Below are positions 10,399 through 21,905 of a stretch of 64,000 nt of DNA, in pieces. Both the position numbers and the translations under genes were made by a program. Position 1 is the first letter of the stretch. Each line of letters opens with the position of its first letter. The notes under the pieces are model-generated. The model had not been told where the DNA came from, ran no database searches, and saw nothing but the letters and a program-made list of their open reading frames with translations. The DNA is from Epiperipatus broadwayi (taxonomy: Eukaryota > Onychophora > Udeonychophora > Euonychophora > Peripatidae), in assembly GCA_028023455.1 (NCBI GenBank), contig JAQFVV010000205.1, positions 851,353 to 915,352 on the forward strand, read 5' to 3'.

Positions 10399-13300
10399 TC
10401 ACAGCATTGATGGTTGTTTTAACAATGACCATGTTGCTGCATATAAGTGGGGGTTGGTTATTATTTTATCTCTATTTCGAATGTGTAGCAGTTTGTTGCT
10501 AAATGTAGCTGGGTGTCATCTGGTGTTATTGCCAATTAAGAAAGTACATTGGGTGCACCAGTACGCATATAGAACAAATGTGGCTGCCCTAATGCTAGGT
10601 ATTGATCTTCCCTGAAAAGCAGCTATTATGTGATTAATGATTGTACCCGGTTTTCTGTAGGTGTCACACATCATCTGTCGTGTTTGGTTAAGTGCTACAC
10701 ATTGATAAATAAAGTGGTCCAGTGTCTCTTCTGCTCGATGGCAGAGTCCACAGAAGGGGTCAATAGATATATACATTCTTTTATGATAAAGAAAGTGGGT
10801 TGTTGGCAAGGCAATGAGATTGATTTTCATGATAAAATCAAAGTATTTGGGCTCTAGAGCCCATTTTTTATATTCCTTGAGTAGTCTCTTGTTGTTAATT
10901 CCTAGCATAGGTTGTATAACATTAGTATCTGCTTCTCTGTTTATTAAACCATAAATATCCCAGTAAGAATACTTATGCAAATACTGTTCTGGAATCTTGT
11001 CTGTGGTTTTGCATTGGTATATAATGTTGGTGAAAAAGGAACCTTTTGGAGGTGGTCTATCTGTTGGAGTAACTTCTAGCAAGTGGTTAATTTTGGGGTA
11101 TTTGGCAAGTATTGTGATTATTGAGTTCCTTAACTTCTGTATATGAAAAACATTGATGTTGTGCAAGCCAAGTCCATTTTTTATTAGAGGTTGGCTAAGT
11201 TTTTTTGTGGAAATTGCTACTGTTTTTCTGGCCCAAAGTAGTTTATTATATATGGTTTTAATTTTTGAAATGAACCCCTTTGAGAATGAAATAACCGGTA
11301 CATAGTAAGTTATTTTGGTTGTGATAAGCTGGTTAATTAACTGTACTTTGGAATATAGTGAAAGATATGCCTTGGACAAGGAGTTTATAATTTTTGTGGC
11401 TTCTTCTTTAAGTTTATTTTGGATATGACATCTCATTCCTGTAATTCCCATATGAAATGGGAACCCAAGGAAAGAGTTTGGTTTTGATTTGTAAATTGAT
11501 GTACATGGTTTACCAGTGTATAGAGACCAGGCTGTGGTTTTTGCTGGATTAAATGATAATTCATATTTTTGTGAGTATTCTTGTAATATCTTTTGGAGTT
11601 GCGGTATTTGTTTTTTTGATGTTAGGAATATGGTAACATCATCCATATAGGCGATGCATGTAGTGCGCTGTGTTGTGTCTGGTATCTCGATCCCAGTAAA
11701 TGCATTTTGTATGCTTTTAATAAGGGGATTGATGTAAAATATAAACAATAGTGAACTAAGAGGGGATCCTTGGGATATAGATTTGGTGGGTGTGAAAGAT
11801 GGTGAGTTTCTTCCATTTAAAGTTATATGAATCTCTCTGTTCAGAAGCAGGTTAGCAATTATATATAGATGTGTTCTAGGAATTTCTGTGTCTTTTAGCA
11901 TTTTTAGAAGTGTGTATATATTGACTGAGTCAAATGCAGCTTCTATATCAAGCTGCACAACAACGGGTCCGTATTTTTTCCGCTGTTTTACTGTTGCTAG
12001 AATTGCTTTGAAGAATAAAGCTGCTTCTGTTGTTGAAGAGTTTTTCTTTGCATATTGTGCTTTGGAGATAAGTGGCATTATATACGGTTCAATTTCATCT
12101 TTAATAATTTTCTCCATAATTTTGATCGGCAAAGGTCCCATAGATATTGGTCTGAGGTCTGTAATAGGTGGAATAATTGCTTTCTTTTTATTATAGGGTA
12201 CTATGGCTATTGGATAGACACCCTCCATGGGTTGAATTTGTTGCGCTAGATGGTTTGCTAACTGACACAAATATTCTGTTGTGAATTTGCTTAGATGCTT
12301 TAATACAAACAATGGAACTCCAGGACTACCTGGATGGCAAGCGTTTCGAATAGTATTTAGTTTTGTTGTGAATAGATCTTTTGTGAATGGGGTTTTTGTC
12401 TCTGGTGGGCCAAACAGATTATGTGGTATTTTATATGGTTGTCTTTCTTGTAATTTCTCTTTAAAATATTCAAAAATTGGCATAATCATATTGTGTCCTG
12501 CATATGTTCCACTATTTGTATATAGTGCCATTGGCACTTTTACATCTGGTTGGTTCCCCAGCGCCCATCTTATATAATCTCTTGTCCAAGTGTGTGGCCT
12601 GGTTAGGCATACCTTGCTTTTCTTTATCTTCAGATAGCTTTTGAGTTCTTCACATGCTTTATTGTATGCATGTGTAAGCTTGAATATATACTGCTGGGTG
12701 CAGTGTGATGGGTTAATCATGATTATTCTCTGGTGTAACTGATCTGCCAGAGACAAAAGTCTTGATGGTGGAGGTTGTTTTTTTGTTATATGGTTGATGT
12801 TAAAGGACAACATTCCCATAAATGCTAGATATTTCTGGACTGGGTTCAAAGTCATATCTTTGATTTTGTTTAGCATTATGTAGGTCTCAGAGAACAGAAA
12901 TTCAGGGGTTGTTTCTGGGAGTAAAACTCTTATTGTTCTTGTAAGTGGAAAGGGTGATATTTGAATTTGGGCACAGTCAATTGTGACTATTTGAGCTGAG
13001 TGATCGGAAAAAGTTGAGGGAGTTAGTTTTATTTCAATAAGGTGGTGAAGCATTGGAGAATAAAAGCACAGATCAATAAGTGAAGAGAAGCGATTATTGT
13101 GGAAAGAGATGGCATCATCTGGCAAAAAACCTTGGCCACTCATTAGTGGTATGTTTATTCTGTGAAGCCAACGTTGGGTAAATTCCTGATATTTTAAATT
13201 AAAATCTCCAATTAAGATGGTTGGGTTTGAAGTTGTAGCTAACCTTGAATTAATGTTTGCAATTATGGTATCTATTTTTTTATCCTGTAAAGGCATATAT

Positions 13301-13632
13301 ACAAAAACCAGATTTATTGTTATGCTTTTTTGGTTGAAGGTTGCAATTAATAAGTTCATGTCAATGTGAATTATTTTGAACATTGTGAATGGGCAATTTC
13401 TAGCAATTATGAGTCCAGTTCCAGCTGAGGGAGAGGAAGAGTCTCTGGAGCATGCACAGAAACCTTCCATATTTAAATGTTTGGCTGGGTCAGTTTGTGA
13501 TCCAGCATAAATTTTTGTCTCAAGTATACCAAGCAAGTGTGGTTGTATATCCTTGATCCAATGTTTTAACTTATTAATTTTTGAGGTTGAGTTCAAACCC
13601 CTGACATTGATTGCTGCAATTTTTATTTTCAT
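10399..13632 (-). CDS. LINE ORF2: AP endonuclease + reverse transcriptase + CCHC
   Basis: This is the enzyme that nicks target DNA and reverse-transcribes the element RNA. It starts at ATG 13630-13632 (MKIKIAAINVRG). The endonuclease spans residues 1-220, with N9, E38, the GDFN motif (D143, N145), D187 and SDH (209-211) in place. The RT palm has LDIEAAFD (D562), SQGSPLS (620-626) and YMDD (662-665). Non-LTR enzymes usually have YADD, so the methionine is notable. A CCHC finger lies at C961, C964, H973, C978. The frame is open for 1038 codons to a TGA at 10516-10518. Copies 3 and 4 have arginine there, and the same frame then continues (HPATFSNK) to a stop at 10399-10401, about 1077 residues in total. 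Confidence 0.9.
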
Positions 13633-13660
13633 TATATGTTTTTTGATTGAGATTTAAATA

Positions 13661-15202
13661 TTAGGGTTGATCTGGTGTTTCTTCCCATTCATTCTCATAT
13701 TCCATTTCCAGATCTTCATCTGTTTCCACTGTAGTTGTATTGTTGTGATCAGAAAGGCTAAGGTTGGCTTCTGTTTTGATTTTTTTGGGCCCTCTATTTT
13801 TCTTTGGTGGGCGGCCTGGTCTTCTTCTTTGTTCTGTGTCAGCTTTGGTGATTTGAGGCATATTTGGGGTGATAGCTTTCATAATTTCCATTGTTGTATT
13901 ATTTTTAATATTGGGTGTTTGGGGTGTTATATATATTTTTACTTGATCACTATTACTGTGTGAGTTTATTTGTTCTTTTATTATCTCTTTTTCATCGGTA
14001 TTTTTGGTAGGCTGACTTAGATTGTGCGCTATTTTTTCCATTGGAGCCTCTTGAGCCTCTTGAGGTTGTCGATTTTCTGTTTTTTTATCAGTGGGGGTTT
14101 GAATTCTATTGGTTGATTTTGTTGATAAATCCAGAATTTCAGGTGCTGGCAACGTGTGTGCAGTTTTTTTATTATTCAATTGCTGTTGATCTGTGGTTTT
14201 TTTATTAATTTTTTCTTGTTTATTAGTTGTTTTCGTTATCTGTTTTGTACTGTTTGATTCCGGTTGGTGAGCTTCTGTTGGTTGATCTTCAGAGCTCGGT
14301 TGGTTTTTTTGGTTGATTTTGGTGTTGCAATCGATTGCTAAGTGTCCGGTTTCACCGCACGCAAAACATCTCGGCCTTAATCCTTTTATGTGAATAGTCA
14401 GTATTGCATTCTGGTCAATTATTTGTGTTGGAATATCCTCCGGGTTTACATTGTCATTCAGCTTTATTTTGAAATGAAAGTTGTTGCTGAAAACCGGTAT
14501 GGGGGTGTCGGATAAGTAGATTTGTTTTATATAAATAGCTTTGCCAAATGACTGTATTAATTTTTGAAAATCCTGAATAGTATATCCGAAGTAAGTGTTT
14601 TTAATTATTCCGTTACAATAGTTTTGCAAGCTTTGATCGACTATTATTAGCGCGTAGCTTCCCAAAGTTTTTACTTTAGTTTGAAATCTTGCACGCTGAT
14701 GTTCATCGAAAAACTGAATTGCAACGTATCATGAGTTTGGATGCTCTCCAATACTAGAGACTGTATCCCACAATGCTGTTGCTGTCAGCTCCTCGTAAAG
14801 AAGCTCTCTGGGGAATTTATAGAGTGTTAAATTCCTATCAGTGACAGCTAACACTAATGATCTCGGTGAAAAAAATTTTTGGAAAGTTGCGAATAATTTT
14901 TTTGGGATGGTGCTGTTGAAATTAACGTTTATTTCTTGCAGTTCATCTTGATTCCATATCGTTGGGGAGGGCTCTTCATTATTGTTTTCCATGAGGTTTA
15001 AATTATTTATGTCGGCTTGATTTACCTTCCTAAATCTTGCTGTCTGTGTTAATGCTGGACTTTTTTTGATGCTGTGAAGCTGCTGGTTTATTTTTGTTAC
15101 GTTTGCGTATGTTTTTGCAATAGTGGCAGTTTTCATTTTATCGCCGTTTGTTTGAGCGCAATTTACGTCGTTTGCTTGAGCACAATTTACGTTGTTTGCC
15201 AT
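13661..15202 (-). CDS. LINE ORF1: nucleic-acid-binding protein with zinc knuckle and AT-hook
   Basis: A 514-codon frame from ATG 15200-15202 (MANNVNCAQ) is interrupted once by TGA at 14729-14731 (codon 158). The next codons stay in frame and match copy 1, so this is a single broken ORF1. Residues roughly 120-260 look like the conserved ORF1 core. A CCHC zinc knuckle (CFACGETGHLAIDC) sits at about 279-292. A long Gln/Asn/Lys/Thr-rich linker follows. Near residue 459 is RRRPGRPPKK, an AT-hook-like motif, then a basic stretch and an acidic tail (TDEDLEMEYENEWEE). The role is presumably RNA chaperone and ribonucleoprotein assembly. Some ORF1 proteins lack AT-hooks, which makes this one interesting for target choice. 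Confidence 0.82.
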
Positions 15203-15412
15203 GCTTGTTTATGACGTTAGAATTTATTTTTTGTTATGAACGACCGTTTTACTTACTTTTTGCTAGAAAAACAACTGTTCAGTAATTAGCCATCGCTGTC
15301 TTTATCTATCACAGATATATATCACAGTTTTTAAGTGTGAAAACGATTAGAATATGGGGGGGAAAAAAGATTATTAATAAGACCTTCGTTCTTGATGACT
15401 TAGGCATACACA

Positions 15413-15424
15413 CGCATGCGCATT
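15413..15424 (-). promoter_or_regulatory. NRF-1-like palindrome at the 5' tip of LINE copy 2
   Basis: On the element strand the first bases read AATGCGCATGCGTGTG. This matches the NRF-1/alpha-Pal consensus YGCGCATGCGCR with one mismatch. It sits exactly at the junction with the TTA array, where an internal LINE promoter would be expected. Factor binding is inference. Confidence 0.4.
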
Positions 15425-15657
<233 letters not shown>

Positions 15658-18600
15658 GTTCCAACAATAGTAAACTTTATTGATCCAATTTACATAGTAT
15701 TATAATGCCATAGCAAGATACATTTTGAATCTTATTATTGTCAGTTCAATTTCAAGTCTACAATATTCATTTTTTTAAAAGTACATATCTGTACGGGTAA
15801 TTTTACATGATTCTATCCACTTTATCAATGTTAATTAATCATATTATTGTCCAATAGGAGCATAATCAGGACCATGCTTTCTTTAATTTTGTTTTTTATA
15901 GCTTTGCTATTTGCCTGAGCAGGGACCAAGTAGCTGCATAAATATCCGGGCTGGTGATCTGCTTGTCTCTAACTTGAATTTTATTCAACTTATTTTCAAA
16001 TGTGGCTGGATGCCTTCTGGGGTTATTACCCAATATGAATACACACCTAGTGCACCAAAGTGCATATAAAACAAACGTTGAGGCCCTTATGGCTGGTATA
16101 GACCTACCTTTGTAATTTGATATAATTTGCATCATTGTAGTATTTTTTTCCTGTATTTGCCCTGCAAAATGCATCTAGTCTGCTCCAAGGCCTTGCAGTT
16201 GAAAATTATATGCTGTAAAGTCTCCTCAGCCATATGGCAAAGGCCACAGAATGGATCAACTGACCTGTACATTCTTCTGTGATGTAAAAAATATTTAGTA
16301 GGTAAAGTGTTCAAATTCATCTTGATTATAAAATCTAGGAGCTTAGGTTCTAGTTGCCATTTTTTGTATTGCTTGATCAGATATTTGTTTCCTATTTCTA
16401 GTATTGATGGGATCTTCTCATTATAATTATTTTGATATATAAACTTATATATTTCCCAATATTTATATTTTTGGTCCAATTGATCTGGAATTGTTCTTTC
16501 TCTCCTGCATTGGTAGATGGTGATTGCCAAAAAGCAATCTTTTGGAGGAGGTCTATCTGTAGGTGTTATCTGCTCCAAGGGTCTTAATTTAGGAAATTGA
16601 GTGAGTATAGCAATTATAGCATTCATTGTTTTGAATGTTTGAAATGTTTGTAAGCTATGCAACCCCAGGCCATTTGCTATAAGAGGGTGATTAAGTTTTG
16701 CCATTGAAATTGCCACTGGCTGTTTCGCCCAGATGAGCTTGCAACATATGGAATTAATGCATGCCATAATTTTTTTTGAAAATTCAACTACAGGCATGTA
16801 ATAATCTTGGTTATTATAAGTTTGTTAATCAGTTGCATCTTTGCATATATGGACAAATATGCCTTTGAGAGTGATTCAGCTATGCTTTTGAATTCCTCTT
16901 TGAGTTTGGCTTGGATCTGACATATCATTCCAGTGGCTCCTAGAAAAAAAGGAAAGCCTAGGAATGGAGCTGATTTTGCTCGATACATTGGTCCCACATG
17001 GCTTTCCAGTGAGTAGCGTCCAGGCTGCAGACTTTTCTGGGTTTATGCTCAATCTGTAATGCTTTGAGAATTGTTCAAGCACTGCCTGAAGCTGTGGTAT
17101 TTGCTTCTTTGATGTCAAGAAGACTGTGATATCGTCCATGTATGCGAGACATGCAATCTTCTCTGTTGTACCAGGTATTTGAACTCCAATGAATGTGCTA
17201 TTGATTTTTTCAATAAGAGGATTGATATAATAAATAAACATTAATGCACTCAGAGGAGACCCTTGGGATAGTGATTGTGTTGGGATGAATGAGGGTGAAT
17301 TTCGGCCATTCATAGTAACATACAGTTCTCTGCTCAGTATCAAGTTTGCAGTTAAATATAGCAGACCTTTGGGTATTTTAGTCTGCTTGAGCATATCCAG
17401 TAGCACAGGGATTCTCACTGAATCAAAAGCTGAAGCAATATCTATTTGCACCACTACTGTGCTGTATTTCTTTCTCACCCTGGTGGCTATCATCATGGTC
17501 TTGAATAACAATGCTGCTTGCCCTGTTGATGATGTCTTCTTTGCAAATTGTGATTCACTGATGGTTGGTAAAATATAGGGCTCAATCTTATCTTTTATAA
17601 TTTTTTCCAATATTTTAATAGGAAGTGGCCCCATAGATATTGGTCTAAGCTCATTTGGCATTGGTATGCCTTTCTTTTTCTTATTGTATGGCACTATTGC
17701 CATGGGATATATCCCTGTGGTTGGTTTAATTTCTTGAGCAAGATGGTTTGCTAAATCCTTGAGGTATTTAGCTGTAAAAAACTTAAATGCTTGAAAATGA
17801 ACAGTGGTATCCCATGGCCACCTGGGTGACAAGCATTGCTGATAGTTCCCTTTTTTTCTATTATATCATTTTCACTAACTGGTAATTCACCCTCAACCTC
17901 TCCAAACATTTTTGGCTGAAAAAAAAGGTGAGGCTCCGCACTTAACTTATCCTGAAAATATTTGAACAATGGCATAATCATGTTATGGCCAGTGAACATA
18001 CCATCCTCAGTCTGAATGCCATTGGCACTTTTATGTCTGGTACATAACCCAAAGCCCATTTGATAAACTTGTGGGTCCATGTGTGCTGTTGTGCCATGCA
18101 AAGCTTACTTTTCTTTATCTTCAGATATTCTTTCAGTGATTCACAGGCCTTGTTATAAGCATCAGTCAGCTTTCTTATGTGTATTTGGGTGTTGTGTGTT
18201 GGAGTCATCATCATTAGTCTCTGATGTAGCTGATCAGCATATTGCAGAAGCCTTGATGGTGGTGGTTGATTTCTTGTTACATGATCAACATTGAAAGACA
18301 AGATATTTATAAAAGTCAGGTATTGCTGTATAGGATCGAGGCTCATCCCTTTAACCTTCTGCAACAGAATATATGTCTCTGAGAAGAGGAATTCTGTCAC
18401 ATTTGTTGGGATAAGTACTCTTATTGTTTTTGTTAGGTTGTGATTAACTGCTTGCAGTTTTCCTAGATTGATCGTGATTAGCTGGGCAGAATGATCAGAA
18501 AAAGTGGTCGGGACCAATTTTACTTCCATGAGGTGATGCAGCGATGGTGAGTAAAAGACAAGATCTATTAATGTTGCAAACTGACCATTATGAAAGGAGA

Positions 18601-18913
18601 TAGCCCCTTCTGGCAGAAAACCTTGTCCACTAATCAATGGTATGGCTATTTTATGTAGTGATTTCTGTATAAATTCTTCATAAGATGAGTTGCAGTCCCC
18701 AATCAGAACAGTGAGGGCTTGCATTCATGGCAAGAATTGAATTTATATTATACATTATAGATTCTATCTTTTGCTTTTCTACTGGCATATATACAAGCAC
18801 TATATTCATTGTAATTATTTTTTGAGTCAGTGTTATTATTAGAAGGTTTGAATCAATGTAAAGTATTTTGAAATTTTTAAAAGGACAATCTTGAGAAATT
18901 ACTATTCCAGTTC
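15658..18913 (-). mobile_element. Tx1-like LINE, copy 3 (5'-truncated)
   Basis: Alignment to copy 2 begins at the shared 3' end (CAATAAAGTTTAC then TTGGAAC) and runs through CCHC, RT and most of the endonuclease. It stops at CCAGTTCC (18906-18913), equivalent to about 13426 in copy 2. Beyond lies a TCC/TTC array. ORF1 is missing. Protein-level divergence from copy 2 is substantial, so this is a separate, older insertion and not a tandem duplicate. Confidence 0.85.
15896..18724 (-). pseudogene. ORF2 of LINE copy 3, frameshifted
   Basis: The ORF2 product is spread over at least five overlapping frames, with shifts near 18000-18100, 17800, 16900-16990, 16795 and 16150. Endonuclease landmarks SDHSAQL and LIDLVFYSP remain, while the GDFN motif reads GDCN. 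RT landmarks are VVQIDIASAFDSV, SQGSPLS and AYMDDITVFL. The finger CGLCHMAEETLQHIIFNC is intact. The natural C-terminus (RRHPATFENK...RQIAKL) shows what copy 2 would encode beyond its TGA. Not functional. Confidence 0.85.
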
Positions 18914-19141
18914 CTCCTCCTCCTCCTCTTGTTTCTTCTTCTTCTTCTTCTTCTTTTTCTTCTTCTTCTTCTTCTTCTTCTTCTTCTTCTTCTTCTTCTT
19001 CTTCTTCTTCTTCTTCTTCTTCTTCTTCTTCTTCTTCTTCTTCTTCTTCTTCTTCTTCTTCTTCTTCTTCTTCTTCTTCTTCTTCTTCTTCTTCTTCTTC
19101 TTCTTCTTCTTCTTCTTCTTCTTCTTCTTCTTCTTCTTCTT

Positions 19142-19170
<29 letters not shown>
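18914..19170 (+). repeat. (TTC)n microsatellite, ~250 bp
   Basis: About 80 near-perfect TTC units, preceded by TCC units that merge with the truncated 5' end of LINE copy 3. One strand is pure pyrimidine, so the tract could form triplex (H-) DNA and stall polymerases. Confidence 0.95.
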
Positions 19171-19172
<2 letters not shown>

Positions 19173-19182
19173 TTCTTATTAT

Positions 19183-19256
<74 letters not shown>

Positions 19257-19258
19257 TA
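19171..19258 (+). repeat. (TTA)n microsatellite beyond the TTC array
   Basis: About 27 TTA units directly continue the TTC array through a TTATTC transition. This is the outer boundary of the LINE/microsatellite cluster. Confidence 0.95.
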
Positions 19259-19829
19259 TTTAATTTTTATAACCATGTCGTTATAATATCAAAACCTTTT
19301 GGTCATTAGTGATATAACTAATGTTTGATAAGGAATACTGAGACATTCTGTTTAAATCCTAACCCTTTCGGTCTAGAAGTGGCTTGCCTCATGTGGAGGT
19401 ATGTCGATATCAACAATTAACAGCTTTCTGCTCCAGATTTGAGCACACTACACTACATTCTAGCCATTGTGAACAGTAAATTACTGTCATTTAATATTTG
19501 ACAACGTCTGGTGTAGTTTATCTTATCATATCAAAAAGACCTCTGTATATAGCAAGATCCCTATCTTTATTGGAAACAATTAGATTCACTGACTTAGCTT
19601 TCTAATTGGATTGTACTTCTATTTTGTCATTTGTCACTATATCTGTTCAGCCCAATCTTAATTACATCCAGTCTGGGTCAATCCATTATTTTAGGATAAG
19701 CTTCTGATTTCACAATACCCTCATTTAAAATTACTCAATTACACAAATCCTTTCATGCTTTATATTTATTTAAATTATCTGTCCGAATTGTGACCAGCTT
19801 TTTGGTCAGAATCACATATATATAAATTA
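19259..19829. other. AT-rich DNA, nothing recognised
   Basis: No coding pattern or repeat family member could be supported in this stretch. Confidence 0.45.
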
Positions 19830-20264
19830 ATTGAAATCTGTTAATACTTAAGTCAATAACAATCAACAATCTCAATCTAATGTCAAGGCAACCTCCTTTT
19901 AACAATAAAGATGGAAACCCACCCAATATTTATGGTTTGATATATTTATATAGATACTAAAGATTGCAATTTGGTCGTAGAGATTGAAATTATGGATACA
20001 AAGAAGTTTAAATAAACCTTATTAGACAGGTCAATATAATCTGTTTTGAAAGCAGACTAACAAATAGTCAGTTATAATTTTCAAACTGCTCTCCAATTTG
20101 AATGTTACAATTGACTATTTATTAGTCCACTTTTAAAACAGGTTATATTTACCTGAAATATTACCAAAATCACCTTTTCCTTTATTTTTGCAATAATATC
20201 TTATAGCAAAAATACAAGCATGTTACAAGTGCTGATAGGAGAAACTATAGAAACTATATAAAGT

Positions 20265-20475
20265 ACTCTTTATCCAAATCACTTTGATCATTTTATGCAA
20301 AAACCTATTATTGCATATATATATATACACACACACACTTACATTTTTACTGTCCTGCAGTCTTTTTCAGAGGCAGTTTACTTTAATAAAAAGATTGCAG
20401 GACAGGTTCAATATATATATATACAATAAAAGGTTTTTGCTAAAAAGTGTTCAAAGTGATTTGGATAAATTAACT
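20265..20475. repeat. Small foldback with TA tracts, nested in family C
   Basis: Arms of about 85-95 bp are inverted copies: TTTATCCAAATCACTTTGA with its complement, CAAAAACCT with AGGTTTTTG, and CTGTCCTGCA with TGCAGGACAG. Each arm carries a TA tract. The loop is about 35 bp. CTGTCCTGCAGTC also occurs at 25728-25741, hinting at shared ancestry. Confidence 0.7.
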
Positions 20476-20585
20476 TCATATTTATCTGTTTAATGAGGTT
20501 TATTTAAACTTCTTGGTATCAGTAATTTTACTGTCTGTGATCAAGTTGCAATCTTTAGTGTAACTATAGTTGGATTTTTATCTTT

Positions 20586-21271
20586 CTCTTTCAAGACAAT
20601 TTTATTTGACCTATAAGTGATTACAAAAAAAATAAAAATAAAAATAAATAGATAACAAGAATTAACTAGGTGAGGTTACAGGATGATATATACAAAGAAG
20701 AATGATCCAAAAGTCAGTAGAATACAAAATGAGTGTTAGTGAAGAACTTATTCATCTAGTCTATAATGAAATACCTTTGTTAGTAAACCCTGTTTTGGTA
20801 AGTTATGGTTGGAGGGTTTTATTAAATCGTAATAGTTATTTTCATATAAATTAAATTATTTAGGGGATGGTTGGTCAGGTGCTGTTTAGGTCAGTTGTGA
20901 ATTCCCAAGTTAATATGGCCAGGTATGGATCAGCCTCTCTTGTCTGTTTCTTGGATATTTTTAATTATGTTGAGGAAGCAGTTATTGAGTTCATCAAGTG
21001 GTAATTTTTGAAAAATCACCTTGCATCTGGTCAACCAGATGGCAAAGTTTATGTAAGTGGCAAGCCTAATTTCACCGAAAATGGCTCTATTTAAAACCCC
21101 TTGATGTTAGGTCTGGACCATTATTATTAATGTGTTTTTGGAAGTTTCGTCTTAGTTCTTGCCAGACTGGATAAAGGAGAAGGAATGGTCCATATCTTCC
21201 AGGCTGGAAAGACAGAGACAACATATGGGATCTATGCGGAAACCTCTTCTATTAAGAAATATAGCAGTGGA
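20586..21271 (-). pseudogene. LINE 3' fragment with C-terminal zinc-finger region
   Basis: Read on the minus strand, 21271-21180 encodes FLNRRGFRIDPICCLCLSS then LEDMDHSF. This resembles the IDPFCGLC...EETLDH segment of the Tx1-like ORF2. The fragment continues through stops to an AATAAAATTGTCTTGAAA end at about 20590. It is a different, strongly decayed lineage or very old copy, inserted into family C. Confidence 0.5.
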
Positions 21272-21420
21272 GAAGCTACTTTATTGTTAAAAGATTGTCT
21301 TGACAACAGATTGAGATTGCTGATTGTTATTGATGTTGGTTTGGTTTAAGGATTGATTGCTTTCAATGAATTAAAATTTATAGACCTATCTAACCTTGAG
21401 CTTTAATATATATAATAAAA

Positions 21421-21905
21421 ATAAATTCTGCAAAAGTATGTAGATAATTATCAACTATTATGGTAATAAATTTTGGTATAAAACACTATTTATTACTTTG
21501 CTAAGCCAGGCTTTTGATTTGGCGTATCTTTATCAAAACATATTAGCAAATACATTAGCACACCCACATGCATATAAATATACATTAAACTAATCATTGA
21601 TTATCATAGGTTTGAATATTTGCAAATATGAGCCAATAGCTCTTAGTAAGCACAGGTGTTTAGACTAATAACATAATCAACTGTTATCTCAATTTATACA
21701 TGCCAATATGTAAATCTTTGATAATCAGTAACTAGTTTAATATATGTTTATATGCATACATATATGCTAATGTATTTGCTAATATGCACTATAGTTGTGC
21801 TTTGACAAAGATACACTGTATTGAAAGCCTGGTTTAGCAAAGTAATATTATTTTATATCAAAATTTATTATTATAATAGTTGATAATTATACTTTTGTAG
21901 AATTT
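21421..21905. mobile_element. Foldback element, ~485 bp
   Basis: Arms of about 180 bp are inverted copies: AAATTCTGCAAAAGTAT with its counterpart ending at 21905, the GATAATTATCAACTATTAT block, and TACTTTGCTAA-CCAGGCTTT. A loop of about 110 bp separates them. It lies immediately between family C and family B elements and has no coding capacity. Confidence 0.75.

Larger units (their letters stand above)
10136..15423 (-). mobile_element. Tx1-like LINE, copy 2 (nearly intact, full length)
   Basis: A 5.29-kb minus-strand element with a 5' untranslated region of about 220 bp, ORF1 (13661-15202), a 28-bp spacer, ORF2 (10399-13632), a 3' region of about 260 bp and the terminal motif CAATAAAG...TTGAAAC. 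Both ends abut TTA arrays. Only one stop in each ORF was found, so it is much younger than copies 1 and 3. The endonuclease type, ADDVT-like RT context (here YMDDVT) and CCHC C-terminus resemble the Tx1/L1 assemblage; the clade is inferred without a tree. Confidence 0.88.
19830..21420. mobile_element. Family C foldback, interrupted by a hairpin and a LINE fragment
   Basis: The left arm (19850-20160) and right arm (20490-20585 and 21272-21420) match the inverted arms of the cleaner family C hairpin at 30233-30978. Shared blocks include AACAATCAACAAT, AAAGATTGCAA and AAGTTTAAATAAA. The arms are split by two later insertions: a small hairpin (20265-20475) and a minus-strand LINE fragment (20586-21271). 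Joining GGATTTTTATCTTT to TATTGTTAAAAG across the LINE restores the family C order. Confidence 0.6.

Noticed and set aside
11888-12577. Plus-strand open frames opposite the LINE ORF2
   Set aside because: Shadows of the minus-strand reverse transcriptase frame; no recognisable motif.
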